NCBI GenBank assembly: GCA_012274445.1
Contig: JAAROD010000007.1
Span: 62,001 to 126,000 of the forward strand
Direction: 5' to 3'
Length of the DNA: 64,000 nucleotides
Origin: Sclerotiophoma versabilis
Lineage: Eukaryota; Ascomycota; Dothideomycetes; Pleosporales; Didymellaceae
Notes under the pieces: model-generated
What the model saw: the letters and a program-made list of their open reading frames with translations, nothing else
Told to the model about the DNA's origin: nothing
The model's database searches: none
Shown here: piece by piece, positions 54,339 to 64,000 of the stretch
Numbering within the stretch: position 1 is the stretch's first letter
Layout: every line of letters starts with the position of its first letter
Position numbers and translations under genes: made by a program

Positions 54339-54794
54339 ATGGTTTTCCGTGCAGCTCAGATGCTGGTAGCAGCGCGAAGAGCCTCACCTTTTCCAGCTCG
54401 CCAACTGCACAGCCCACCAAGCTCGAGCACTCGAAAACCTCCATACAGACAGCGACTCCTTTTCTCGCACAAAGTCGGCCCACCTCAGGAGAACCCATCG
54501 CCATCTTTCAACTTATGGGCTCAGATCAGAGAGGTCCGGCCAGCACTTCGTTACACCGTCTATGCTGGTCTAGGGTTAATAGCGACAGCTGAGTCAACTT
54601 TCTGGTTCAGCGTCATCAAAGCCAAATACTTTCCATCGGTGTGTGAGGAAGAACAGGAGAAGTCCGAACAGTTCCTGCAAGATCTGAGAGCCGTGGCCAA
54701 GGGCTACAAGGTTGTGTGGGTGAGGAACTATGGCCGATACTACGGATCGTACATTTGGGGACTTGAGTATGTAGGCTTGGATCAATCAGAGTGA
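54339..54794 (+). CDS. Small mitochondrial-type membrane protein, unknown
   Basis: Encodes 151 residues from ATG 54339. The first 50 residues are rich in Arg, Ser and Ala with no acids (MVFRAAQMLVAARRASPFPA), a strong mitochondrial presequence. One membrane span lies near 78-97 (YTVYAGLGLIATAESTFWFS). The rest is a short soluble tail (EEEQEKSEQFLQDLRAVAKGY) ending with YGRYYGSYIWGLEYVGLDQ, rich in Tyr. No family is recognised. It may be an inner-membrane protein, by composition only. Confidence 0.68.
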   Translation: MVFRAAQMLVAARRASPFPARQLHSPPSSSTRKPPYRQRLLFSHKVGPPQENPSPSFNLWAQIREVRPALRYTVYAGLGLIATAESTFWFSVIKAKYFPSVCEEEQEKSEQFLQDLRAVAKGYKVVWVRNYGRYYGSYIWGLEYVGLDQSE

Positions 54795-55862
54795 GACACA
54801 TGTCCTGAACAACAGGCATGTATGCAGCAAATCCCTTCGCCTTGCTAGCTGTCAATCCATGCCGAGCTCTGAATGATGTCGTCTATGATTTACGCCTCCA
54901 ACCAAGCAAATGTGTACTAAATACGTGTAAAACCCTCCTGCAATGGTTCCAAACTGAGTATCATGCACAAGGCTCAAGAAAACCTGGGCTAAGTGTCTCC
55001 TTGGGACAATGTCATGAACTCCTAACACAATATGCGCAACCCTTTTCTTCTCTTTCTTCTTCCTTCCCTCTGATCAATCATCCTCTAGATACCCATTCTT
55101 CCACTGTCTTCCTACATTCTCACTTTCCCCACTTTTAACCACCCTATTGCTCTTATCCTGAACATGTACTGTCTTCTTTTTTTACCTTTGTTGTTTCTGT
55201 CCCCATCCATTTATCATACCACGTGCCGGTTACATACCTTCCACAAGGACATTCCAAAGTATTATTCACGGACTGTCCATCGAGGTCGCCTCCTGGGTTT
55301 GAAGTCAACGCTAACCAGCGTTGGCTTAGACTTCCAACACCTGGCCCGTTATACCCATCAACAAATAATAACACCAGCATCCATGGCGCAGGTAGAGCGC
55401 AGAAGCCTTGTATCTAACAAGCACTGACGATTCGCACACCAAAGCAGCAACCCACACGCATCTCCACCCGTTCAGCTTCGAATAGCGGCGCAAACGCTTC
55501 TCAAACTCCTGGGCACGTCATCATCGGCTACATACTGGGCAATGGCAGCAATAGAGGAGAGAAAATATAAATATCACGAACCCAACTGCTCGGGGGTAGC
55601 CTTTGGTTGTCTGGCAGATCTGAAGTGATACCGCGCTTCCCGCCACGGGGACATGAGATGGAGCGATTAGTGCCCCGTTAAAGAATGCAAGAAAAGCCTG
55701 AACGGCGAAGGTCGCCCATTTCCGCTACACAAGAACAAAAGGTTCCATCACTTGTCGCAGAGGCATGTCGATATTGTGAGCTCAGGAAGCGAGTGAGGGC
55801 TCTACAGATCTCCAAGGGAATGTTTGGGTTGTGTGCGACTCAAGTGTTTTCTCCGACCTGGC
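54795..55862. other. Convergent intergenic region
   Basis: This spacer of about 1.07 kb lies between gene ends facing each other. A pyrimidine-rich tract (about 55040-55210) runs on the plus strand. No gene, tRNA or repeat is seen. Confidence 0.4.
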
Positions 55863-58062
55863 TCATTCAATTGTGATATTCTGCACCCGCAAATCCGAAT
55901 GCAGCGCTTCACCATGCATAACACCGTATACAAATGCTTCGCCAATCAGGCGGTAATGGCCAAATTTCTGCTGGGGTCGAAGCACGAACGGAAGGTTTCC
56001 TCGGTAGAGAATCCAGACCTCATCACCTGGCTTTAGTGATCTCGATCCTGTACCAAGGTAGCCGCAGCGCGTCCTGAAGAGACGACGCTTCTTTCCACCA
56101 CTCTGGTCCAGCTCGTGTTGCAGTTGCGCCAAACCTATCGAAGAGTATGTGCCATTAAACATGTCTTCCACGACGTTTATTAGTCGTTTCTTGTATGCAT
56201 CTAGAGAGTATGCAGACCCAGTGGGCTCGAGACTAAGTAGTGTACGCCATTCCGGGTATATTGACTCTGAGACCGGCGAGTGATGGGGTTGGAACTCATC
56301 GCTACTTGACCATGGCGTTAAGCGATGACGAATCTGGAGGTTTAATATGTAGTCGATGAACAGTAAGCCCACTTCAGACGGCGCTGGACAGATATGCGCA
56401 TAGGTGTCGGTTGTCAGAGTTCTCCATAGAATTTCGACACGCGAAGGTCTGTTGCCTGTCCCACTTGGGTCTGGATACGGGAGGTCAAGAGACAGTGCAA
56501 GCTGAACAATACTGGCCCATGAGGCAGACGGGTCGTGCGATTCGTCCGAGAGGATGGAAGTCTGATCGACATATCCCAGACGGTATCCTTGTACGTCCAG
56601 CAAGCCGCTATCCATAGTGAAGACATTCATCCGCCAAGGTATATGACCTGAAGCTCTCCAGTGTCCTTTTCCACGGTAAGGCAACGGATATGGCTCGAGA
56701 CTGACACTGTAGTCAGGCACCCATGAGGGAAGGCCGACGGTGCGCCTAATCGATGGGTCTTCAACGTGTGACAGCACCGAAAGATTACGGTAGGTTGTCA
56801 AGAGAGCTTTCGCAGTCGCTATGTAGACTTGCTGCACACTCATGTTGTAATCCGGTGTGATCGCCGCTGGATTGGTACGGAAAGGTGCCATTCTCGAATT
56901 TGCCAATCCGAGGAAGGCGTACACCTTGTCTCGTGGATCTGTGGATTTCGAAAAACGGTGCTTCTGTAGAAGCATGGTGAATGGTGGCTGAGCTTTGACT
57001 TCGTGGTCGGAGCCCAAGGTATTGGAGACGGCCATTCGAGTTTCATTTAAAAACATCGAACTCATGCCCACTGAAAGCTTCGATTGAAGCAATCGCTTGT
57101 AGATGCCGGGACGTTTTTGTAGCTCTACCACGTGCTTCATCTTATCCGTATGCAGGTGATGATACCACTTTGTGGCTTTGATGAAAGACAGGGTCTTTGA
57201 TAGCTTCTCCCAGGAGAAAACTTTGGACCCACAGACAACAATGGGAGAGTTGCCGAGTGCAATTTCTTGCACAACCTTGGAAATATGTCAGTTTTGGCAG
57301 CAAAGGCGATACTGGTTGACCCACCCATGCTCGTCTGAACCAAGGGCGATTGATGAGTGCGATGAAGCCTAGCCAGTTGTGGTAGGTCAATGTCGGGTTG
57401 AAGGGATGCTCAACTGCTCCAGAGTCGTAGAACGAAGCGTAAGGGATACAAGACCAACTGCGCTCGGGTATTGCAGATACCTTCTCAATGACCTCGAGAG
57501 CATCTGCGGTGAAGACATCCTCCCGACCAAGCCACACTACCACACCGCTAGCTTTATGAAAGATGTCAGCCATCCGAGCTACCTGCGAGTTGCGTTCCAG
57601 CACGTTAGTTTGATCTACGCAGAGAGCGTCAACCCAGTAGTAGGTGGGAATCCTGGGCATCAATGGCATATTGATAGCATTGCCAAGCATGTGAAGAGCA
57701 TCCCGAAGGTTGCCCGTGACTTTTATCAGACGGTCATCGCAAATGATGTGGTGTTGACGGATGTGACCGGCAGCATTTGCGTCGTTTTCCAGATCTGGAC
57801 GTCTTGTAGCTCTGTCATGGGTGACACATGGCGCTCTTTTGAGAGTTGTTTCGCTACTGCCCCAGGTGTAGCTCAAAGCTTTGAAGGTAGGCGCACCTGC
57901 GAGCTCAAACGTTTTCAAGGAACATCGAACACTGCTTTTATCCGTCCAAGGTATCAGCTCAAGCAGTCGTATGCTGGTCCTGGTAGGCAATGGCTGGTAG
58001 ACGTAATTGCCCAGAAGGTTCTGCGTGATGCGCACATGGCTCAGCAGGCTACGCAGTCGCAT
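55863..58062 (-). CDS. Heterokaryon incompatibility (HET) domain protein
   Basis: Exons 58062-57325 and 57275-55863 encode 716 residues. The 49-bp intron joins RPWFRRAW to VVQEIALG, the family's third conserved block. The HET domain spans about 59-255: FKALSYTWGS (60-69), YYWVDALCVDQ (141-151) and RRAWVVQEIA (about 242-251). The loop between the first two blocks is longer than usual, with about 30 polar residues. The C-terminal part includes DPRDKVYAFLGLA, WVPDYS and the distal GDEVWILYRGNLPFVLRP and YRLIGEAFVYGVMHGEAL motifs common to this HET subclass. Such proteins can trigger cell death on contact with a non-self partner, but most are uncharacterised and may have other roles. The gene is intact. 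Confidence 0.9.
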
Positions 58063-58721
58063 CAGTTCGATTAGCCGCTCCTGGCTTTACTGCTTGTGCG
58101 ATGCATAGCACGCCTCGTTTCTTCAGCACGTGTGTGGTAAGAGTGAGTTAAACCGAGATGATCGATAACGCCATGACCGGGGGTGGAGACGGAGAAACTA
58201 GCTCCATCTGGAAAGTGGAGATTAGCCATCACCATGAGGGAATCTCCCATGGAATTGCGCATTAAGGATTTCACGCGGTCAAGGGATGGCATCGCGAAAG
58301 GCAGCATGCAAATACGTTGAAGATAGGGAAGTCATGGCTAGGGCCGTGCTAGTTGGTACGGAGGTAAGAGCAGATGGAAACCAAAACACACGCATGAAAG
58401 AAAGGGTTGGTCACAACGTTTAACAGACCAACGAATATCTTGCGATGACCGTAGACACGCGTCTAGCTGTTGGGGCAAGGTCAGTCATTGCAAGGGTTCC
58501 TGGCTCCACAACAATGGTGTTTTCCAAAGACGGGGACCCCCCCGCATCAAGATGGCTGACTAACAGCTAAGGGCCCCATCTGCGATGTCAAATCATCGTC
58601 GTCATACTTCCTCTCCACACACGCTACGAGCCCCGGATCTCTCACGACCGAGATGCACACCACTTCTACATGTATGCCACGGCCCTTTGACTAGCCCGCC
58701 TGGCCGCCATGCAAGCCCGCC
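58063..58721. promoter_or_regulatory. Divergent promoter, HET gene and unknown gene
   Basis: This 660-bp spacer lies between start codons facing apart. No defined site or repeat is recognised. Confidence 0.45.
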
Positions 58722-59513
58722 ATGGAAGCCCAGCAGCAATTTATCCGCCTTGGCTTGGATGAAGCCCTTGCCATCGATGACGACCACGACTACCACGACG
58801 AAGAGTTGCCCGACTACGAGGCTTCGACCGCTCCTGCGTACGATGATGGCGACCAAGATGGGCCGTACAAGACATTTTACTTGAGACGGTACGACCGGAG
58901 AATACAGATGCTGGTGTCGTATGGGCCATCTGCGAGTTCGGCCTATCGAATCACAACGAACACATTCCGGCTCTTCTCGAAGAGGCCAGAGATGGAGGTA
59001 CTGTATACGGGCGAGGGTCGTATGCGAAGACTGGCAGCCATATCGTTTGACGACAACGGGCCTCTGCCCTGGCGGCCGCGTGCGCACTTTGATCACACAG
59101 ATTCAAGCGGTCTCACAGAGAGGTTCGACATGGAGTCGCGCAACTTCGCCGACTGGGCTGTAACAGTAGGGAACAAAGCGTACGAATGGCGACTTGGCAT
59201 GTGGCCCATCTCGCTGGAGCTGAGCGAGATGGACTTGAGCTTGGTCATTGCGCGCTTCACGTACTCGGACTGCGGAACACTGGCTGTGCGTGGAGGCGAA
59301 GTCGGCGATCTGGTCGTGTACCGAGATGGCTTGACGATGCAGAGAGATGGGATTGGGAAGATTGTTTGCAGTTTGATGGTAGTGTTGACGCAGCTGCAAA
59401 AGCTCGGGCGACATTACTCTAACAACGATGCAACAAGGTCACGGACAAACTCGTTGGTCCGGGAACAGACATCAGGGCACCGAGGATCGTCTGCTGGATT
59501 CTCGGTGACATGA
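58722..59513 (+). CDS. Conserved-looking fungal protein of unknown function
   Basis: Intronless, 263 residues from ATG 58722. The N-terminus is acidic (IDDDHDYHDEELPDYEAS), with a PDY-like motif sometimes used for ubiquitin-ligase or sorting contacts. The rest is predicted beta-rich: TFYLRRYDRRIQML, YRITTNTFRLFSKRPEMEVL, LPWRPRAHFDH, MESRNFADWAVTVG, WRLGMWPISLEL and RGGEVGDLVVYRDGL are regularly spaced, as in Tubby-like or LURP barrel proteins. That fold is a guess from pattern alone. The C-terminus is Ser/Arg-rich. No signal peptide or membrane span. Confidence 0.7.
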   Translation: MEAQQQFIRLGLDEALAIDDDHDYHDEELPDYEASTAPAYDDGDQDGPYKTFYLRRYDRRIQMLVSYGPSASSAYRITTNTFRLFSKRPEMEVLYTGEGRMRRLAAISFDDNGPLPWRPRAHFDHTDSSGLTERFDMESRNFADWAVTVGNKAYEWRLGMWPISLELSEMDLSLVIARFTYSDCGTLAVRGGEVGDLVVYRDGLTMQRDGIGKIVCSLMVVLTQLQKLGRHYSNNDATRSRTNSLVREQTSGHRGSSAGFSVT

Positions 59514-60596
59514 TAAAGCACTGAGATTCGGTTGGATGCACCCGTTGTGTTGACTAAAGGCAGCGTGTTTACTGCATTGCTGAGAGGATAGGAGAATGGT
59601 AGTTTGAGACGAATTGGAAGATACGAACAGCCAAGCATTGTTAGCGATAAAGTGTCACTTGCTGAGTCTGGTAGTCGGTGGAGACGGCGCGAGGATGTGA
59701 CATTTCCATGCCTCTGCAAACAGCGGCCAGCGACGAACGCGTCTGAGACGGAGGCTGCCACACGGCACGGTAGACCAACAGTGGGCTGGCGGTGTAGAGG
59801 CGAGGGAGCTGTAGGCGCGTAGGGCCGAATGAAGGGGTAAACGCACCGAATACACCATGGCATTTATAGTTCAGGCAGATCCCCATCACGCAGACAGCGG
59901 CGCGGCCCGCAGAACGACCGTTCGGTGTGCAGCAAGCAGTACACAGCGGCGCGCAGCCAACAGCGGTTGGCAATCGGGAGGCAACAGGCCCTTGCAGGCC
60001 TGCGTGTGGGCTGCTTGCATGTTTCTAGCTGACATCTCGAAGCAGCGCATTGTCTCTCAGGGCTCTCGTGTCTCAGGGAGGGCGCTGGCGCTGGCACTGG
60101 CCGGCATGGCATGGGCCCGTGTAAGCCCGTCAGTCTAGTCTCGCGCGGTCTAGATCTCGAAACAGCAAGGAATCTGCCGATCCAGCGGAGAGGTGGGAGC
60201 CAGAGGAACAGACAGGTCTGCGGCTGGACTGCGCCCCCGCCCGCCAAGCCGCGCACAACGGGGGCCGAGCGCGGTGGGAGAGCAGAAGATGGGACGCTGC
60301 ACGGCAAGCGCGACTGCAGCGAGACATGCAATTGCAAGAACGGCATGCGTCCCAACACGATCGCTGTCTTGGAGCTGCTTTCTGTCCAGCCATTGCAGCC
60401 GAGCGCGCCCGCTGATGGCTGGCCGGGGTGCCGCACGGTTGCCCAGGCAGGCCGTGTTTCGTTGCAAGCGACATTGCTAGCCTCGAATGGCTCACTCCCA
60501 ATTTCAACGGGGCCGCGCAGCTCGTGTTTCTCTCGGTAGCCAGAGCAGAGCAGAGCAGCAGCCGGCGGGTCGTGGCGTGTCGGTCCTGGGCTGTTT

Positions 60597-60664
60597 GTCT
60601 GCGTCTGCGTCTGCGTCCGCGTCCGCTGCCCGCTGCCCGCTGCCCACTGCCCACTGCCCACCCA
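60597..60664 (+). repeat. Tandem GCGTCT and CTGCCC repeats
   Basis: About five GCGTCT/GCGTCC hexamers pass directly into five GCTGCCC/ACTGCCC heptamer units. The tract is about 520-590 bp upstream of the kinase start codon. Confidence 0.8.
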
Positions 60665-60860
60665 CTGCTGGCGCCGTCCCCTTGGAATCCTGCGCCCTGT
60701 CTCTCTCCACCGCCGCCCCAAGAGCGCCCTGCTGGTGCCGCTCGTCCTCTCCCTCCCCTCTACGCCTATCCGCGCTTCCGTGTGTTGAGACTGCTGTCCG
60801 AGGCTGTCCCCCCTTTCGGGCCTAGCAGCACTTGTCGTGCGCCTGCCTGCACTCACCACA

Positions 60861-60904
60861 CCACGCCTTCCTCCACGCCTTCCTACACGCCTTCCTACAC
60901 GCCT
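60861..60904 (+). repeat. 12-bp tandem repeat
   Basis: Three full and one partial copy of a 12-bp unit (CACGCCTTCCT plus one variable base) lie head to tail about 280-320 bp upstream of the kinase start codon. Confidence 0.85.
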
Positions 60905-61184
60905 GCTGCCCCCCAGATCCGTCTCGCGCCGGGAGAGTCTGTCCGCATTCGCCGCCATCCACACCCACACGGAATGGGATGCCCGCAGCCGCACATCTGC
61001 TCCCCGACCCCGTCGTCTCCCGCGTCTCCCAGCTGCCGCTCTCGAGTAGCGTGCGCTGACTGACCACCGCGGGCCTCCGCCGCCGACCGAGGAAGAAGAA
61101 GACAAAGAGCAAGAGGAAGAAGAAGAGGAGTGAGCAGAGGAAGCAGAAGAAGGCATACACACCAGCTGTCTGGTGTTCAGGGCC

Positions 61185-64000
61185 ATGGTGAGAATGCGGA
61201 TCCCAATACGCGAGCAGCTGGGATGTCTGGTCCTGTTGGCCTCCATGATCGGCCTGGCCGTGATTGCCATTGCGACCTGGGTCACCAACCACAACTTTGT
61301 GCTCAGCATTAGGTCGGTACCCTGCCTGCCGGTCCAACTGTAAGCTAACGTGAACACAGGTCTACGAGACTCAACCTGACCGCCTCGCTCAAGGCAGCCC
61401 AAATCGCGTCCAATCTAAATCTCCTGCAGATCGTCGTCGTCCAGGCCTCAAACCGCCTTTCTCCACAGGCCGCTCTGCTACGCTACTACCAGGGCAACAC
61501 CTCAGCCGCGAACTGGGGTCGAACGGAGGAAGACTACGATGCCATCTTCACTGGGAACATGAGGAATCGCATTGCTGTCCAGGCCCGGATTTACCCCAGG
61601 AACACGTCCAGCCAGGTCCTGTTTAGCCGTACCGCCAACACCATGCTTGACGTGCAATTGCCCTATAACACCTCTGATGGACAGCCGGCAGTCTTGGGCG
61701 ACTCGACCTATGGCTTCATTCCTGAGCTGTATCCCAGATTCAATGTCACAGCAACACCGTACAACTCGTCGCTCACCAGCTACGAAGGAGAATACGAGGG
61801 TCGAGCCATCAACAACTCCAGCTACCTATTCTCTGGGCCATACAGAGTCAACGACACCCTCAGCCTTGTGTCAATCACGTTGCCAATCATCAATAACACT
61901 TCGAGCATCGATACCCTGGGCTGGCTCACGACAGTGCTGGACGCTTCACTCCTGACCAACATTGTCAACCAATTGGAGGGCCTTGGTGAGAGTGGTCTTA
62001 CGATGGTGTTTGGACCGGAGAACGCTACCAACCATTTCCCAGCCGGCTATCTCTACAACGCGCCGAACCCAGATCCTCCCGAGAATGCACAGGTGCGCTT
62101 CTTAGTCCCTCCTACAGTCAGAGACGACGTTACCAGGCATGACCAGTACGATGTTGCCCTTAACCCACCACCATTTGATTGGACAGAGTTTCCGGCCATC
62201 AAGCAAGCCTTCACACAAGCCACTGGAGCTACTAGCAATGCTGGAAGTGTTATTTCTACTCACAACGAGGAAGGAGAGAATGTTGCCATTGGTTATGGTG
62301 TAGTCAGCAGCCCCATGGTTGACTGGGTTGTCATCATCGAGCAGACGCACGGCGAAGTATGGGGACCTATCTATCATCTGCGCAACGTCATCATCGCCTG
62401 CGTATTCGGCACAATGGGTGCTATGCTACTCCTAACCTTTCCTATCGCGCACTACTCGAGTCGCCCGATTCGACGCCTACGAGACGCTACGAAGAAGACG
62501 GTTGCGCCTCACCTTTTCGAAGACGACGTAAGCCTGAGTTCCGGCAATGATGGTGCGAACGACGGCCACGACGAAGTCCTTGCCCGCAAGGAAGGCTTCT
62601 TTGGCCAGATCATCCATTACAGGAGGAATCAGAAAGCCAACAAAGCTGAGAAGAGAGAGGCGGAAAGGAGACGACAGTTTCGCATTCCTGGCAAGGTCAA
62701 GGACAGGAAACACCTGATCCACGACGAATTGACCGATCTTACCAAAACCTTCAACGAGATGACGGACGAACTTATGATGCAGTATGAGAGACTTGAGGAG
62801 AGGGTACAGCAGAGGACAGCTGAGCTCAACGAGAGCAAGAAGGCTGCTGAAGCGGCTAACGAGAGCAAGACCTTGTTCATTGCTAACATCTCACACGAAC
62901 TCAAAACACCGCTTAATGGCATCTTGGGTATGTGCGCAGTCTGCATGTCTGAAGACGATCCGGTGAAGCTAAGAAGATCTCTTGGTATCATCTATAAAAG
63001 TGGTGATCTCCTTCTGAATCTTCTGACTGACCTTCTTACATTCAGTAAGAACCAGGTTGGACAGCAGCTAAGCTTGGATGAGAAGGAATTTAGGTTACGT
63101 GATATCAGTTCCCAAGTCTTGGCTATTTTCGACAAGCAGGCGAAAGAGGGTGGCATCAATCTGAACGTACGATTCGAGGGACCCTACGATGCCAACCTGA
63201 ATGATGATGGACGACCAAATCACGCCGGCGATCTGGGACCTTTCGGACTCGGACGGCTCAAGGACATGGTTCTCTACGGAGACCAGCATCGAATCCTGCA
63301 AGTTGTGATCAACCTCGTATCGAACAGTTTGAAGTTCACACCTCTAGGTGGTAATGTCACCATGACCATACGCTGCACCGGGGAAGCGCATATGACTGAT
63401 AGTCGAAAGGCTTCACTGGCTTCTAGGCAAAGTTCAGCGAGGAATTCAAAGAATCGATTCAGGGCGACAAGTTCAGAAGTAGGGTCAATGTCGACCACAA
63501 GCCCCAACGGCTTTGCAACAGCAAACCACATCAATCCACTCGAGAAGCCGAACGCCTACTCACACGTCATGATCTCAGACCGAGCAGCAACGCCTCCTCC
63601 TGGGCGATGGCTGGCTTTCGAATTCGAGGTTGAAGATACTGGGCCTGGTATCCCTGAGGACATTCACGCCAAGATTTTCGAACCTTTTGTGCAAGGTGAC
63701 TTGGGTCTCAGTAAGAAGTACGGTGGAACTGGTCTTGGGTTGAGTATTTGCTCGCAGTTGGCTAGCTTGATGAAGGGTACCATTGGCTTGAAGAGTGAGG
63801 TTGGACACGGCAGTGTATTCACCATGTCAATACCGCTCAAGCACCTCTCAAGTCGCGCCGACAGCACGGCCAGTTCACAGGTCGACCCTAGTTCGCGACG
63901 GAATTCCTCTGTCGATGAGCCCCGCGCTGCGTCACGGGAAGATGCTCGGTCCGTACGCTCGGGGCACTCAATTAAAAGTGCCCCCAGTCCTGTTCCTGTC
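61185..64000 (+). CDS. SLN1: SLN1-type hybrid sensor histidine kinase (3' truncated by window)
   Basis: Exons 61185-61312 and 61360-64000 give 923 residues; the gene continues past the window. The 47-bp intron (GCTAACG branch site) joins VLSIR to STRLNLT. A first membrane span is at about 14-34, then a large external sensor region with many NxS/T sites, and a second span near 400-420 (NVIIACVFGTMGAMLLLTF). A HAMP-like and coiled-coil linker follows (about 425-540). The HisKA dimerisation box is IANISHELKTPLNG with phospho-acceptor His555. The ATPase domain has N box VVINLVSNSLKF near 690, DTGPGIP near 800 and GTGLGLSI near 831. The tail is Ser-rich. The receiver domain should lie beyond the edge. 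This is the osmosensor feeding Ypd1 and the HOG pathway (group VI, TcsB/Sln1). Confidence 0.92.

Larger units (their letters stand above)
59514..61184. promoter_or_regulatory. Upstream region of the SLN1-type kinase
   Basis: This 1.67-kb region is GC-rich from about 59850 and carries tandem low-complexity repeats near 60597-60664 and 60861-60904. A long minus-strand open frame (59864-61402) covers most of it and runs into the kinase start. It shows no domain and is poly-Arg/Ser/Gly, as expected for noncoding GC-rich DNA. The region probably includes a long 5' leader. Confidence 0.45.

Noticed and set aside
57379..58074. 231-codon open frame on the plus strand
   Set aside because: It is exactly antisense to the first exon of the HET gene, which has strong family motifs.
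59864..61402. 512-codon open frame on the minus strand upstream of and overlapping the SLN1-type kinase start
   Set aside because: No domain; composition is Arg/Ser/Gly-rich as expected from GC-rich low-complexity DNA; it overlaps the kinase first exon and intron in antisense.

Overview
The window is nuclear DNA of a filamentous ascomycete. Genes have short GT-AG introns (46-152 bp, most about 50 bp) with CTAAC-like branch sites. There are HET-domain, DUF6594-like and Dal5-type families, and one end is an AT-rich block that looks mutated by RIP (repeat-induced point mutation). The protein set and the RIP style suggest Dothideomycetes, probably Pleosporales; this is an inference, not a placement. 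Exon boundaries were worked out by hand from reading frame, splice sites and family similarity.

Layout. 1-1160: CpA-poor AT-rich repeat relic holding two inverted arms of about 209 bp. 1500-5002: divergent Gfo/Idh/MocA oxidoreductase and Dal5-like MFS permease. 6968-25165: mainly housekeeping genes: SWR1 remodeller, complex I ASHI/NDUFB8 subunit, Munc13-like C2/MUN protein, small INO4-like bHLH, HPM1/METTL18 methyltransferase, an unknown membrane coiled-coil protein, mitochondrial ThrRS. 25666-39423: ERG3, a degraded ORF series, an unknown 240-aa protein, a small cell-surface protein, an E2-C ubiquitin-conjugating enzyme, a 3.4-kb gene-free stretch, ELL elongation factor, a DUF2237 protein, a 66-aa zinc-ribbon-like protein. 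40902-49609: TM9 protein, then three genes on the minus strand (beta-lactamase-like serine hydrolase, DHA1 MFS transporter, C2H2 regulator). 49764-50798: broken DUF6594-like gene. 51194-59513: coiled-coil protein, small mitochondrial-type protein, HET protein, conserved unknown. 61185-64000: SLN1-type hybrid histidine kinase, cut by the window end.

Most genes are unlinked in function, as is normal for fungi. Groupings that may be functional are the oxidoreductase/permease pair and the hydrolase/transporter/regulator trio. I found no clearly new molecular system. The most interesting material is the inverted RIP relic, the three-gene accessory trio, and two decayed genes whose remnants are still readable. 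No tRNA, rRNA or CRISPR was seen.
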